64,000 bases of DNA from Isoperla grammatica (GCA_945910005.1 OX246740.1:3574897-3638896); one strand, 5' to 3'. Shown: positions 10,822 through 23,283, numbered from the stretch's first letter. Notes: generated from the letters alone by a model not told the origin. Numbers and translations: made by a program.

Positions 10822-12022
10822 TCGGGCTCACACACTTTGCTAAGGGTTATGGCTGGAAGTTGAACTTATGGACATGTTTACGAGCGTTCACACGAAAATG
10901 TCAGATAGTGACAAGGCTGACGACTAGCGCTATGGCAAAAAATGTTTAACTTCTAGTGATATGTAGTTTCTAGGCCATCTTATCAGAAACTAGATGTTTT
11001 TGCGAAAACCAATCAAATGAAAGCTAATGTTGTCCCTGTAAAATCATTAATTCGTTTCTTAATCTAGTTACTACTTTATGTGAACCGAGACGGTTAGTAG
11101 TTAATATGAAATAGTTCACAAGTGTTCACAATGGCAACTACCAATGGAAAGTCAATGGATAAGACAAGGTAGTATCTTAGCAAATTCTGTCGAGTTACTA
11201 TTTGTTATCCTTAGCTCATTTGAGTGAACCACACATTAAGTATCATCGAGTTATAATATGTTTATTTATCTAATGTCTTCATGTTTTATGTTGTTCATTC
11301 AACGTCGTCACTTTTGGGAATGGAAAGGATGCGCCGTACCCCTTTTTTCATTTCCTTTAGGCCATACCACAACTAAAAAAAAATACCCTCTAATGTATAT
11401 TTATTTTTGGTTTTGCCAATCATGATGTAAAATAAATCTTTCTTTTAAATTATTAATTTTCAAAGGATAACATACTGTGCTATTTCGATTCTACATGCAA
11501 CTTACTAAAAATAGTCAGGTTTATAGGCGCGTTCCAATTTGACTAATTTTCATCACAATAATTTAAACCTGAGGGTCGTATGTATTCTGAAAGAGCTTTA
11601 GTGCATTAGCTTGTTATTTGTGCTGGGTATGAACTAGATAATTACTTAGTTAAATAAGTTCCAAACGATCGGATTAGTTGGAAACTGTTTCGTTGCGATA
11701 TTAAAGGGAAATTGTGGACCCACCTGGAATTAGTAAATTAACGAGTAATTATAGAAGAGGACTTATTTTATATCGCCGCCCGTTCGGAAATATTAACGAA
11801 GTATGTTAATTTACTTTTCACTTCGAAATGAAGAAGATTTTTATATTCGATATTTGATGCAAACATCTTGAACGTAGGTCAAAATGAAAATAATCTCTCA
11901 AAAGATCTTTACAAGAGCTCTAATGTTGTAAAGTTCAGTACCAACATGTATCTGATGGTGATAGGTATACTTGTATATTTCAATGCATTGACCTGGTATC
12001 CAAAACATATTCAGGGTAATAT

Positions 12023-12960
12023 TGTAGTGTGAAAATGGAAGTTTATTCATTTTCACACTGGATTCCTTCACTGTCGTGTTTTATTCTACTTGATTGTGAC
12101 ATGGGTAAACAACACTCTGTTTGATCACAATCAGGTAGGTGCTGAGCTGGCTATTGTGTAATCATCAGTCTAGGGCAACAATACTAACATTAGAATACTG
12201 ACACAGCATAATGGTCATACAAGTAATTTGGTAACTTTGCTGTGTCAGGGGTTTTGGGAGGCCCAAGTTGGATTGTTGTTAGGAGTTTGGTCTGAGCCCC
12301 ACTCTTGCATTTTGGCTTGAGTGGGGGGTCGAACCATGTAGGTTGATGGGTGATTATAGTCATGAGCAGCTAGCACAAGCCAAAGAAGGGGTAAAGGGGA
12401 GGAAGGTGACGTGATACGGTCGAGGTGGATTAAAAGTGGTGAGGCTCGGGAGTCTCGGGGGAGACCGGTTGGAGGAGCCGTTGAGGATGGACGCACATGT
12501 GAGCGCATGAAGATAGGACGGGCGAGAGCGACCGGCGGTGCCATGGGGCACAAGGACTATCCCCGAGGAACGAACCAAGGAGTCACGAGGGACGAACGGA
12601 CGGGGCGAAAGCCAACCAAGGTAGTGTGACTCCTTAGTAGTAGATTAGAGGGAGATAGATAAAGATCGGTACGCCACGTCTTTGCCACGGTAGGATGAAT
12701 CATGAATGTCTATTGTCTATTGTGTAACATAATAAATGTACGGTTCCTCAATGTTTGAACCCAGGACTGTTGATTTAAGTACCTAGTCTCCCAGCCTTCC
12801 TCAGACATAGCAACGATCCCAAATGTACGAGTTCACGTATGTCAAGTGAGGGTTACGTCCCCAGTGAAACCTTGTGACAGCCGACCTGAACATGGGTTCG
12901 AGTCCCGTACCAGGGTGGTAGGGACAAGGGTGGGTCGGCGCGTGAATTCGGTACATAACA
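12023..12960 (+). repeat. 5' LTR
   Basis: Begins TGTAGTGTGAAAATGG and ends GTACATAACA. It contains a polyadenylation-type AATAAA at 12731-12736. A 12-bp perfect inverted repeat lies at its very start (12026-12037 with 12048-12059), and an 11-bp inverted repeat CTGACACAGCA...TGCTGTGTCAG lies near 12.2 kb. Near its end is GGTTCGAGTCCCG, which resembles a tRNA B box. Confidence 0.93.
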
Positions 12961-12964
12961 AAGT

Positions 12965-12982
12965 TGGTGGAGTCTGCCGGGC
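12965..12982 (+). promoter_or_regulatory. Candidate tRNA primer-binding site
   Basis: TGGTGGAGTCTGCCGGGC starts four bases after the 5' LTR. TGG complements a tRNA CCA end. I could not assign the tRNA. Confidence 0.5.
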
Positions 12983-13912
12983 CAATTTGTTTTATGACAA
13001 ATTGGTTTATCACAAAAGTTGTTTGCTATGTCGATGGAAGCGTCGGTTTGTTTGATTTCGTTAACGTAGTTCCATCTTTGGTTTATGAAATAACAGTTAG
13101 TGGTGCCGCCTGTCTTGAAATAATTTGTTTTTTTGACATGCCAAATTTGGTATAGGCGCTGACTTTGTCTTCAACAAAGTTGTTAGAGGCACCGGTTTTC
13201 TTTTGTTTTCTGTGATTTTGCATGTCTGAGATGATTTTGTTTTGTTGTTTTATCGCTACCGTGGTATTATGATGTAGCGTACCTGTTGAGTGTTATTGTG
13301 TGAGTGTCTTTCTCTCTGCTCGCTCTCTCTCTATGTTGATAGCCTCTCTGCACTGGAGGATTGATTATTGCTTGTTGTGTTGTTTCTTTTTATGTGAGTC
13401 AGCGTTGTGATTAACCTCGTTGCGTCGGGATTTTCGTTAGGTCAATGCTTGCTACTTAGTCCGTATGAGACAGTTCTTATGAGAACTGCTTTTGAACGTC
13501 AGTTCGAGCATCAGTTGACATTGTCGACAGATTGGCGCGATATTGTCTTGCTAGGGACTATGTTCGTCGTGCTGGGTTCGAGTCCCGCTTTCGTCGTCGA
13601 ATTGCGTATGCTAGTTTCTTCATTGTTTTATGTGAGTTGTTTCTTGCGTCAATGAGCGCGGCTATGCTCACGTCAGCAGTTTGTTCGCACGAAGAAGGCC
13701 AGTTTATAGCTTGGCAATCACTTTTTGTCTACTGTTAATCACAATGTTCTGTTGTATGTATACTGTGTATGAATGTATGACATATACAGTGTTTACATGT
13801 ATATGTGCGACTGGAGGTCTGGAGGTTGGTCACTAGGCGATCAGGGTTCCTTGTGCGGTTATGTGGGCCCTAGAGTTCTATAGGGTGGACTCGGGCGTGA
13901 GTCGCTGCAGGC

Positions 13913-14205
13913 GGCTGGGACCATTGGAGGTCCATGTGTTCGCCTTTGGAGAGCGATAGGAGGACCATTGGAGGTCCATGTGTTTGCCTTTGGAGGGCGA
14001 TAGGAGGATCATTGGAGGTCCATATGTGCGCCTTTGTAGGGCGATAAGGAGGACCATTGGAGGTCCACGTGTTCGCTTTTGTAGGGCGATTTGGAGGACC
14101 AGTGGAGGTCAACGTGTTCGCCTTTGGAGGGCGATGAGGAGGACCATTGGAGGTCCACGCGTTCGCTTTTGGAGGGCGATGGGAGGACCGTGGGAGGTCC
14201 ATGTG
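13913..14205. repeat. 43-45 bp tandem repeat inside the LTR element
   Basis: About seven imperfect copies of a unit containing GGAGGTCCA, GTGTTCGCCTTTGGAGGGCGAT and GGAGGACCATT. The repeat leaves long ORFs on both strands: on the minus strand a proline-rich series with repeated NGPP.RP.KA motifs, on the plus strand an arginine-rich series. I regard these ORFs as a by-product of the repeat, not as a recognised gag. Confidence 0.8.
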
Positions 14206-15595
14206 TACGTTTTTGTCGCGCGTGTACATGTAAACATGTGTAAATGTGCGTGTGTGTTTAGAGTGCATGTTCTCTCTTTGGTTTATGGATGTTCTTGTTT
14301 CGAGTACGTGTTTAAGTGGCTGTTACGTACATCTTTATTATTTTATATCGTAATTCTTGCATTAGCATAGGTCTAGAGAGGAATTTGCTACGATCGCGTT
14401 TTGTGTTCGTCGATTGTCGATTGTAGTGGTAGCCTTGGAGGTCAGTTATTTAACTTTGTAGGGTGTTATTGTCGGTTTGGGGGGTGGCTAGTGCTCGGTT
14501 GGGCCTGTGTTGCATTGTCTTTGGTTCGAGGCCTGACGCGAGCTTAGTCGTACCGCGCGCGGACGCTGGACCGCTGGCTGATGATGCGACTGCGATATAG
14601 CCAGGTCCGCGCGTAGTCGGCATCCACTCCGACACGGCAGCAGTATACCCTGTGCACGGTTAGATCTGGCATTGCTATCTGTTGTGTTTGACGTTGTTTT
14701 TCGTTGGACTCGACTTTCGTAAGTGTGATTTATTTCTGTCGGAATGTCCATAGTGGGTTAGGCTATATCTAAGTTATGTTCGCGTTATAGTCTTCAACTA
14801 CATTGTTGGGATTGTTGGTTGTTGGGATCCCAGTCGTTTTTTTTTCTAAAACTAGGTTTATTTGTACACTGTGTATTGACTTTAGGTTAAGGTTTAGGCT
14901 AATTTAGCTTTAGGTTTGTTGGACATTTCGGAGTTCACTTGATCGAGGCCTCGATCAAGTGTAGTAAGTTGATTGCTTAACGAAGTTGAGTTTGCGGATT
15001 CCGACGTTGACGCAATTTGATAATTGCTATGAGCATTTTCTTATGTGTATAGTTTCCTGCTAAGCAAGAGTCGAGTATTCTTAGTGGTTGTGATTGTCTC
15101 TTTAGGTGGCTGGTGGGAATCAGCATTTGATGCGTGGATTCCACTGTTTTTTTGTCTATGCACCGTAATTGATTAGTAATTCGTAGAGAGAGGGAGCAGG
15201 GAGGGAGGCCTGGTTTCACTATGTGCTGACGTCTGGTGTCATGACGCAATAATATCTGCAGTGCTGCTCGGAGCGGTCTTGTCTGTGGCGTATTGTAATT
15301 GTTTATATGTGTCGCGCAGTCAAGGTCGCTCCCTCAAGTCAGCTGTTCAGTGTGACGTAAGACAACAATAGTGAAACCGCTTTGGTTGCACAGTACGGTG
15401 TAACCGAGGGATGCAGTAGCGGGATGCTGGTGTTTTGTTTTATGTTCCAGTTGGTTTTGCATCGCCGATCTGTGTTCGACCGACGATCTGTTGACCTGGG
15501 TGGTTGGGACTGCCGTCAGCAGGTCGAAGGTGAAATGTCTTCGGAGCGAAGAATTGTTCGTTTCCGAAGTCTACATTGTATGAAGAGGAACCGTA

Positions 15596-15722
15596 GAATT
15601 TTTGGAATTTTACTTTATTTACTTTCTTGTCATTTGTGTTGTTTTGAAATGGTTTTAAATTTTTTTTTGTATCTTTGAAATTTTACTTCATTTAATTTAT
15701 TGTCATTTGTTTTGAAATGGTC
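15596..15722. repeat. Short AT-rich tandem duplication inside the LTR element
   Basis: The block GGAATTTTACTTTATTT...GTCATTTG...TTTTGAAATGG is followed by a near copy, a two-unit duplication of roughly 60-70 bp. No coding meaning is evident. Confidence 0.5.
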
Positions 15723-16138
15723 TGAGCCTATACGGATTGTTTGTTTGTTACTGTTTTAAAGTTTAAGTCTGGTTATTGTTGCAGAGCATGGTCTCTAGGT
15801 CGATACCCATTGTTATTCGGGTTTTTCAGGAGCCTAAACAGGTTTTTTTTTAGATCATGTCTCTTTAGCTTCCTTTTAGCATGTATCAGTGGCAAGGGCG
15901 TGGAGTTACGTTTCGGAGGTTGGGGGTAACACTAACACGTACCGTTCGTTCGCTCGTCGTAATCTCAATTCTCAATACCTTCTCGCCGACCGTGTTATGC
16001 ACCTACCACCGTTTTGGATTACCTAGAGTATAGGGGGAGGGGAAGCTTGAATTTAATTCTGGTCCTTCTTCCTACTCCCGGTGTTCATTGTACCTTTTTG
16101 GCGGTAAGACACGACACCATCAGAGACGATGGATGTTT

Positions 16139-16149
16139 AAGCGGGGGGA
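16139..16149 (+). promoter_or_regulatory. Candidate polypurine tract
   Basis: AAGCGGGGGGA directly abuts the 3' LTR, the position where plus-strand synthesis is primed in LTR retrotransposons. Confidence 0.6.
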
Positions 16150-17087
16150 TGTAGTGTGAAAATGGAAGTTTATTCATTTTCACACTGGATTCCTTCACTG
16201 TCGTGTTTTATTCTACTTGATTGTGACATGGGTAAACAACACTCTGTTTGATCACAATCAGGTAGGTGCTGAGCTGGCTATTGTGTAATCATCAGTCTAG
16301 GGCAACAATACTAACATTAGAATACTGACACAGCATAATGGTCATACAAGTAATTTGGTAACTTTGCTGTGTCAGGGGTTTTGGGAGGCCCAAGTTGGAT
16401 TGTTGTTAGGAGTTTGGTCTGAGCCCCACTCTTGCATTTTGGCTTGAGTGGGGGGTCGAACCATGTAGGTTGATGGGTGATTATAGTCATGAGCAGCTAG
16501 CACAAGCCAAAGAAGGGGTAAAGGGGAGGAAGGTGACGTGATACGGTCGAGGTGGATTAAAAGTGGTGAGGCTCGGGAGTCTCGGGGGAGACCGGTTGGA
16601 GGAGCCGTTGAGGATGGACGCACATGTGAGCGCATGAAGATAGGACGGGCGAGAGCGACCGGCGGTGCCATGGGGCACAAGGACTATCCCCGAGGAACGA
16701 ACCAAGGAGTCACGAGGGACGAACGGACGGGGCGAAAGCCAACCAAGGTAGTGTGACTCCTTAGTAGTAGATTAGAGGGAGATAGATAAAGATCGGTACG
16801 CCACGTCTTTGCCACGGTAGGATGAATCATGAATGTCTATTGTCTATTGTGTAACATAATAAATGTACGGTTCCTCAATGTTTGAACCCAGGACTGTTGA
16901 TTTAAGTACCTAGTCTCCCAGCCTTCCTCAGACATAGCAACGATCCCAAATGTACGAGTTCACGTATGTCAAGTGAGGGTTACGTCCCCAGTGAAACCTT
17001 GTGACAGCCGACCTGAACATGGGTTCGAGTCCCGTACCAGGGTGGTAGGGACAAGGGTGGGTCGGCGCGTGAATTCGGTACATAACA
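16150..17087 (+). repeat. 3' LTR
   Basis: Appears base-for-base identical to the 5' LTR, including the small ORFs on both strands and the AATAAA (16858-16863). It is followed by ATAT, the proposed target duplication. Confidence 0.93.
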
Positions 17088-17808
17088 ATATGAATGACCG
17101 CTAAGCTACCTAAGCTACCTAAGCCCTGTAAGCTACCTTGTAAGTCAAAAATAATTGGACGAACAATTCGATCTACCGATTATTTTAATGCTGTGGACAC
17201 ACGAGTACTTTCTACCTATATCAACTGCTCGGGTTCATTGTAAAGGCCAGCATGTGGCCGCGGTAAGCGTCTAATATACCGCGGGGATCCTTGCTCGGGC
17301 ATGGATGCCATCACCCTTACAGTCACCGTCTCGATTAGAGCTTCGTCGCTAAAACATGAGACGACGTAAAGCGGGAATATCATCAGTCATCAGTCGTCAG
17401 TTATGAGTCACCATCGTTATTATTATAATTAGAGACGTTTGACATCTGCTTTTCCGAAACTGCTTTCTCATTTTAAAAAATAGGCTCAAATAGTTGGTTA
17501 ATTTAAAACAACGAAGAACAGAACATATCAATTTCAAAAGTTCCATATTATGTTATACAAGGATGGGATCTCTTGCAAAAGGATGTGCCAAAACCAAAAC
17601 ATATCTCTCTCTTTCTCTCTCTCCCTCTCTCTCTTTGCGCACACGATGCATATTTACTGCAGAATCAGACGCCCCTGCACACGTGACACTTCGTGACGTC
17701 ATGAATAGTAATTCAGTAATAAATAACCAATAGGCCGAGTTATAGTGAATAGAACACGGGAAAAAGTCAGAGTGCCACTGTATGAAGACGACCGAAATAT
17801 AAGGTGGA

Positions 17809-17985
17809 AACAAAGAAGACTTGGAGGAAGGATTTCTAAATGAAATGGACGATCTCCCGGGGAATGACTACAAAATGAAGATAAACAGGAACAAGAAGGT
17901 AATGAAGAGTGGAAGGAACCTAAGGAGTAAGACTTGCAGAAAAGAAAAAACCCTCAGCACTGAATGGAAAGGAAGATGTAAATAA
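17809..17985 (+). pseudogene. LINE reverse transcriptase fragment (KMKINRNKKVM motif)
   Basis: The frame reads NKEDLEEGFLNEMDDLPGND then YKMKINRNKKVMKSGRN up to a stop. MKIN..K.KVM is a common motif just after the catalytic block in LINE reverse transcriptases. The fragment is short and is followed by a SINE insertion. Confidence 0.55.
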
Positions 17986-17999
17986 ATAAAAATCGTATT

Positions 18000-18280
18000 T
18001 ATTTATAGAGTCTACCCACTCAGTAACAAGACTGATTTTTTGTGGGGACTTTAAATTAAAGCACCAAAACCAACCCTGTAGGCTCCGAACACCATCGACG
18101 AGTGAGCGATAACCAATCAAAGATCTATATTTAGAATCTAAAACATACGAATCAGATTGGACAGTGCGAACACCTGCGGACAAACGCCAGAACCAACAAG
18201 ACTGAATCAGAACAACTTTGAATTTATTGCGTGCTTTGTTGCTACGGAGTAAGGACGGCTCCAAAGTCACTGTTTACTAA
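18000..18280 (-). mobile_element. SINE family copy (body and tail)
   Basis: Contains GAGTCTACCCACTCAGTAAC at its left, AACCAACCCTGTAGGCTCCG and GATGAGCGATAACCAATC-like blocks, and at its right GACGGCTCCAAAGTCACTG, matching the SINE body. No tRNA head is seen. Confidence 0.65.
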
Positions 18281-18635
18281 TTCCTAAGCCAAGAAGTGAT
18301 GAAATTGAATCCATATTAGTCGTTCAAAAACTTTTGCCTGTAGCGGGAACTTTTGCCTGAAGCGGGATGTTAGAGATGTGTTGTGATGTTGTGATGTTGA
18401 TGTCGGAGAATGTTGAAGATGTTCTGGTTAGGTTAGGTGGATTGTAAAGGTTGAGAAACTTGACTCTTCAAGGTTTTCTACACTCTGAAGATGTACCGTG
18501 CAATCGGCCCTCAACGTTGGTACTTTAGTTGCAATGGACATGGTGGTACCCGACAGTCAAGTTTTAATCAAGAAATGCAACATTTTGTTAGACACATTGT
18601 GAGGTACAATATGTATATGTATGTACTAAGCTAAT

Positions 18636-18760
18636 TGAAGGAAACATAAAAGGAACGAGGCGAAGAGGAAGATAGAGTTTGAAATGTCAACACTGCAGAA
18701 ATAAGGAAAGAATATAGAGAGGTCTTCAAACAAATCAACAACTTCTTGGATTGATATAGT
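18636..18760 (+). pseudogene. Second LINE reverse transcriptase fragment
   Basis: The frame reads EGNIKGTRRRGR, a stop, then a shifted KEYREVFKQINNFL-like segment. G.I.G.R.RGR is typical of the C-terminal end of LINE polymerases. It may be the continuation of the fragment at 17.8-18.0 kb, split by the SINE at 18.0-18.28 kb. Confidence 0.45.
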
Positions 18761-19517
18761 AACATAAAAAATAACCTATTTCCCAGACAGTTGTCAGGTA
18801 AGAGGGAGGTGAAACACAGACTTGTGCATCAATGCAATTTGTACCAGGCTATACCAAGCTTAGCTCATCTCATCACTTTTTTCTTTTTAGTGTCTCACTT
18901 TTTCTCTTGACTCCGATGTCTTCTAGCAAGTTATCTATCCCTGTCCTCCCACCATCTTCGCAATACAACTAGGGTCCGTTATTTTAAATCTCATCTCAGA
19001 GATTGAAGAATAAAAACAAGAAATATAGAAACAAAATAATATTTAGATGTCAGAACTGAATTCCCACCAATGATAATTTTGGCTAAAATTTTTCATAACG
19101 GTATTGAAACAAGGGAGGTAAAATGATGGAGCATTGAGCTTAATGCATTCCTCGGGGGAACAAATCGCATTTTCTCTTACAACTTCTATAAAACTCAGTA
19201 AATGAATTATATTACATTTCCTTCTTGCATGGGCGGTCGTTGCTCGTGTATCTCGCAAAGAACGAGAGTATAGGAACTTGTTGCTACTATTCCAGCTTTC
19301 AGCGAGATTTTGTATCGGCCTTAGTTTTGAGCGGATTTTGATAATGCGTTTGAACATCACGTTTTGAAGAAATGGTTGTTAGGTGGAAAATAATAGACCA
19401 ATGAAACAAGCCAGATATTACACTCGCAACAATAACAGCAGCCTGATGTGCACTGTGTTAAATGGTTTGAACTTTCAAGTGCTGTATTCAGCGTAAACTT
19501 CGGATTTGTATTTACTT

Positions 19518-19690
19518 CCGAAGAGGTTTTTTAAAACTTTTTTTCCTCATTGTATACATCCATTGTTACATCGACTGTGCTCCTGTATTATTTGTATGTT
19601 AAAATGTTGAGAGTTATCAAATCAGGAAATTTTAAACAGAATATATGTAATTTTTTTTGATAGCTTATAATTTAATAAATTGTATTTCAT
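19518..19690 (+). repeat. Dispersed AT-rich repeat, copy 2
   Basis: CTTCCGAAGAGGTTTTTTAA, TTTTTCCTCATTGTATACAT and GATAGCTTATAATTTAATAA match copy 1 at 0.4-0.6 kb. Confidence 0.45.
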
Positions 19691-20739
19691 CATCACTGAT
19701 GGGATTTGTATTTACTAAACACGTAGATATGTACCATCTTTTTTCTAACACGCTCATTGCCGATACTGTGATAGTGATAAAATTACAATCCTACAATATG
19801 ATATTAAATGACGATACATAATGCAACAAATATAATAAGAAGAAATAATTACAAATGACATTTTATATAGAATAGGCACTTTATATCATATTCAAATAAT
19901 TATATCCTATATAAATAAATTTGTTTTGAAAAAACCGTATTTAATAAAACCACAATGGTATTATGGGAACCTTCTCCCTTTATCAATACACGGATCCAGA
20001 ATTTATCGAAAACTTCTAAACCGTGCAAATATTTACGTAAAAAACGATTCTTCCCCTTCTTCGCTCCGCTATTCTTGAGCTATAACATCTCAGAGAAATA
20101 TCACTACTTCCATCCAGCGCTCGAATGGTGTTTCGCAATCTGTTTACTAACATAGTCCATAGAGCTGGGAATCGAATTGAATATGTAAATACACGCAAAC
20201 TCGGAATCTCTATAAAATCAGTGAATATTTTCCACGCTCTTCCCCGTGTAAGAAACTTTGACTTTCATGTTGTTCAAAGGATGTTATATACACGGACGAA
20301 AATACGCCTTTCAGGGTGGGTGGAGGTATTCATCTAACAATAACCATGTTATTATGGACGTAATAAGGGTACATAAAGTTGAGATATGGAAGAGATAAAA
20401 CTAGAGCCCTTTGCCAACATTTTACGATAAAAACTCAGCTAAAATTATAATACCCCCTTTGTGAGAACACACTATCGCCGTGGGATCGGTACACTCGCAT
20501 GGCCATAAAGTTGAACCCGAAGAGAAAATGTTACAGAAGTGCCAAATAACACGGACAGGTTGTCTGTGATGACTTTCTTAATGTCGGTCCAAATACCGCA
20601 AGAGTAATCTATAGTCTATACGGTCGACAGGGAGCTCAGGGAATGCGGTGACATGAAAACAGCACTGCCACACATACAGGCTCCAGTTAAACTTGATTCA
20701 CAACCTGGTGGATATGAATCGGCATTCATGGATCTCTAG

Positions 20740-20998
20740 ATACCTAGGCCCGTACCCATATGAGGTCCTGTCATTCTTTGTCTTAACTCTATAGCCTAAC
20801 TTTGAAACTCTGGTGAATCAACGCCCGTGTCTGAGAACGAATTTTAAAACGTATTATTGGATTGTTCATTGCGTCTTTGTTTCGACCAAGAATTAGTACC
20901 TTCTTCATTCGATCATGGGCCTGGATTCACAAGAGTTCAAAGTAAAGCCGGTCTTAAGACAAAAAACGGACTTGGACCTCTTGTGAATGCGGGCTCAA
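20740..20998. mobile_element. Diverged copy of the 10.5-kb TIR element
   Basis: Shared blocks: TTGTCTTAACTCT, GAACGAATTTTAAAAC, TTGTTCATTGCGTCTTTGTT, GCCGGTCTTAAGAC and GGACCTCTTGTGAATGCGGG. Confidence 0.6.
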
Positions 20999-21218
20999 AG
21001 CTACTAGTCGCCACTAGTTTCACAATATATAGGATGTATTCATATACTCATAGCGCCAATATTGGGTGCTACAATGGCATGTGATTGGTAGTTCATTGTG
21101 ACCAATGTTTCAGATTGCGTTTGGTTGAAGTTCAACTGTTCTTAAATCGAAAGAATCGCAACAAAAAATGTATTACCAAAAAAAACGGTGAGTTTCCTGG
21201 GATAAGGTGTGTTTAAAA

Positions 21219-21310
21219 GGGTTTTGATGATTGATTGATTGATTGATTTCGGTCTTTATTATGGGCGGGATTAAGGCCAAACGTAGATAGCAAGCGTTAA
21301 CACAGAGACA
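21219..21310 (-). mobile_element. LINE 3' tail remnant
   Basis: On the minus strand CCCGCCCATAATAAAGACCG is followed by ATCA repeats (GATT repeats on plus, about 21225-21247). AATAAAGACCG plus a short tandem tail fits a truncated LINE 3' end. Confidence 0.5.
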
Positions 21311-21460
21311 ATAGTTCGGCTACATCGAATTCAGGCAAAGACTACTTTTATGTTTTCCGATCCAATAGTTTTTTACTGTTTTAGTATCTATCATGTGAAG
21401 AGGCGATAATAACAAGGGAAATATGAACGGAAGAATGAAGGAGGAAAGCGGACGTGACGT

Positions 21461-21683
21461 CGTTGAGTGTATTGAAGGGTAGAGATCCACGGAGTCTGTC
21501 TACTGCTTCGTCCGCTCAATGTAATCTAGTCGGCTAGTAGCAGAACGCGCGCGTTGACGGTGCAGAGCACGATTGTGCATGCGCTTACATCCCGCTACTA
21601 GCCGACTTGCGTATGTTGACTGTGCGAAGCGGTAGACAAACAGTCACTGGCATTGGGGTCTCTACTCTACAATACACTCAACG
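21461..21683. mobile_element. TIR element, CGTTGAGTGTATTG
   Basis: CGTTGAGTGTATTG plus GGTAGAGA at the left is mirrored by TCTCTACTC...CAATACACTCAACG at the right. A second nested inverted repeat (AGTCGGCTAGTAGC / GCTACTAGCCGACT) lies inside, so the whole element can fold. Confidence 0.7.
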
Positions 21684-22622
21684 GTGGCACACATAGAAAA
21701 GAATATTCTTTGGAAGTGTTTCACATTATCACATTTACATATACTTGCATAGTGGACATTGTTGTATAGTTTACCTACGTGGTACTGATAGACCATTCTC
21801 TAATAATTTGTGTACAATGGTGTTAATTTAATAAGTATTTGATGACGTACTCGACAGCTAGGTCACATGGCGTGGCCGTATCAGATCAATTGTACATCGC
21901 CAGGGTCCTAATAACGGAATCGAAAATATGGCCGTTTTAGGGTTTTATGGGGTTTTACAGTGCAGAGAGGGGAGGGGGCGTTGGTTTCGCAGAGGGCCGG
22001 TAAGTGAATTATATGTGAGAAAGTAGGAAGAATACAAATGATAAAGTTCACTTGAAATGAATAAAGGGTTGAAAAAAGAGATGCACGAGAGCCCTCAAAA
22101 AGGATACTGGTAATGATTATTCGTTTTCGGCAATTACGGTTCGTCTGTCAACAATGCGACAAGCTTCGACATTTCAGTCTCGTGTGTGCCTACGAATGCT
22201 ACGTGTTGGTGGCGATGGTGGGGGGAGTGAGGGGGGGGGCGATCTATTCAGCAGACAACCGATCGCGCTCGTGACGTTTAGCGTCAACCCCAAGCTTAGC
22301 GTTCTGTCTGTTTGTTTGTATCCGATACTCTATAAAGGGAGGCTTCCCTTCGCTACTGCACGTAAGCCATATCTGGCACTTTACAGATAACGTGCGTACG
22401 CTCTAACACACAACTTCCCACGATAAAGGTAGGAATGAGAGTTTAGAGGGTAGATTAACTAAGTGTATTTGCCCTTGACGTGTTCGTTCAGATAAATGTG
22501 TGCATTGAAACTGTATCTGCACGTTTTATAAAAACTCAAAAGTAAAATATCTTCACACGATTGGAGAAAAATTTAAAGACCACTTTTTCCGTATTATTTA
22601 ATTATATATTATATAGTGTTAA

Positions 22623-23283
22623 AGGGATAGTCAGGCGAAAAACTGAAAAATCACCAATGAGTCATAAGTGCATGAAATTCAATTACGTGTAAAATAAAAT
22701 TGATGTAGGTTGCTTCAATGCAAGAAAAAAAATAGTGAACATTCAGATATTCTATAAGATTCACTTCGCCAGCTCTGCTGTATTTTTCTTCTAAAGCGTA
22801 GTACAGCTGTATCGGTTCTGAGCTCGCTAGCACCTCCCCGATAGACAGAGAACTCATTGTGTAATACGAGACCAGCCACAACACTCGGCGACTGCAGCGA
22901 CAGTGCCGCTCAAAACAGATTGCAGCTTTTCTTCACATCAGGTCACAAGAAAATTAATTGCAGGGCATTTTGTAGAAGTACACGTTCGTACGAGGAAGCA
23001 TGTTATTGGTAGAGAAACGATGCACATTAAAATCCCTCATCGATTTTTGATAAATCCCTTATTTTAGCGGTGGTTTTACTATCTCGAGGCAACATTTTTT
23101 TATACGGGAATTACAATGAGAAAAGTTGCTCGGTGCTACTTGGTAGCAAAAAGACAAAAAATGCGTTTTCTTTCATTTTTGAACCACCTGATTTTGAAGT
23201 ATGGTATCTTTTCGTCGTGTTTTCTATATTTAAGGGTGGACATATAAAATTATAGTTTTTTAGTTTTTCATCTGACTATCCCT
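22623..23283. mobile_element. TIR element, AGGGATAGTCAG, 661 bp
   Basis: AGGGATAGTCAGGCGAAAAA at the left is mirrored with few mismatches by TTTTTCATCTGACTATCCCT at the right. No transposase ORF and no clear target duplication. Confidence 0.7.

Larger units (their letters stand above)
12023..17087 (+). mobile_element. Complete non-autonomous LTR retrotransposon, 5.07 kb
   Basis: Two 938-bp direct repeats (12023-12960 and 16150-17087, constant offset 4127 with no indel seen) bound a 3.19-kb internal region. Both LTRs begin TG and end CA. The 4-bp sequence ATAT flanks both sides (12019-12022 and 17088-17091), consistent with a target-site duplication. A TGG-starting primer-binding-site candidate follows the left LTR and a G-rich polypurine tract precedes the right LTR, fixing plus-strand orientation. 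No gag, protease, reverse transcriptase or integrase ORF is visible: the longest ORFs are near 130 residues and come from a tandem repeat. This fits a LARD-like non-autonomous element mobilised by a relative. LTR identity implies very recent insertion. Confidence 0.93.

Noticed and set aside
12245..12629. Overlapping ORFs in the LTRs (also at 16372-16756)
   Set aside because: They lie wholly inside the LTRs on both strands, and identity between copies reflects LTR identity, not coding constraint.
12890..12912. Possible tRNA gene at the GGTTCGAGTCCCG match in the LTR
   Set aside because: No cloverleaf with a matching acceptor stem or anticodon arm could be drawn around it; only B-box resemblance remains.
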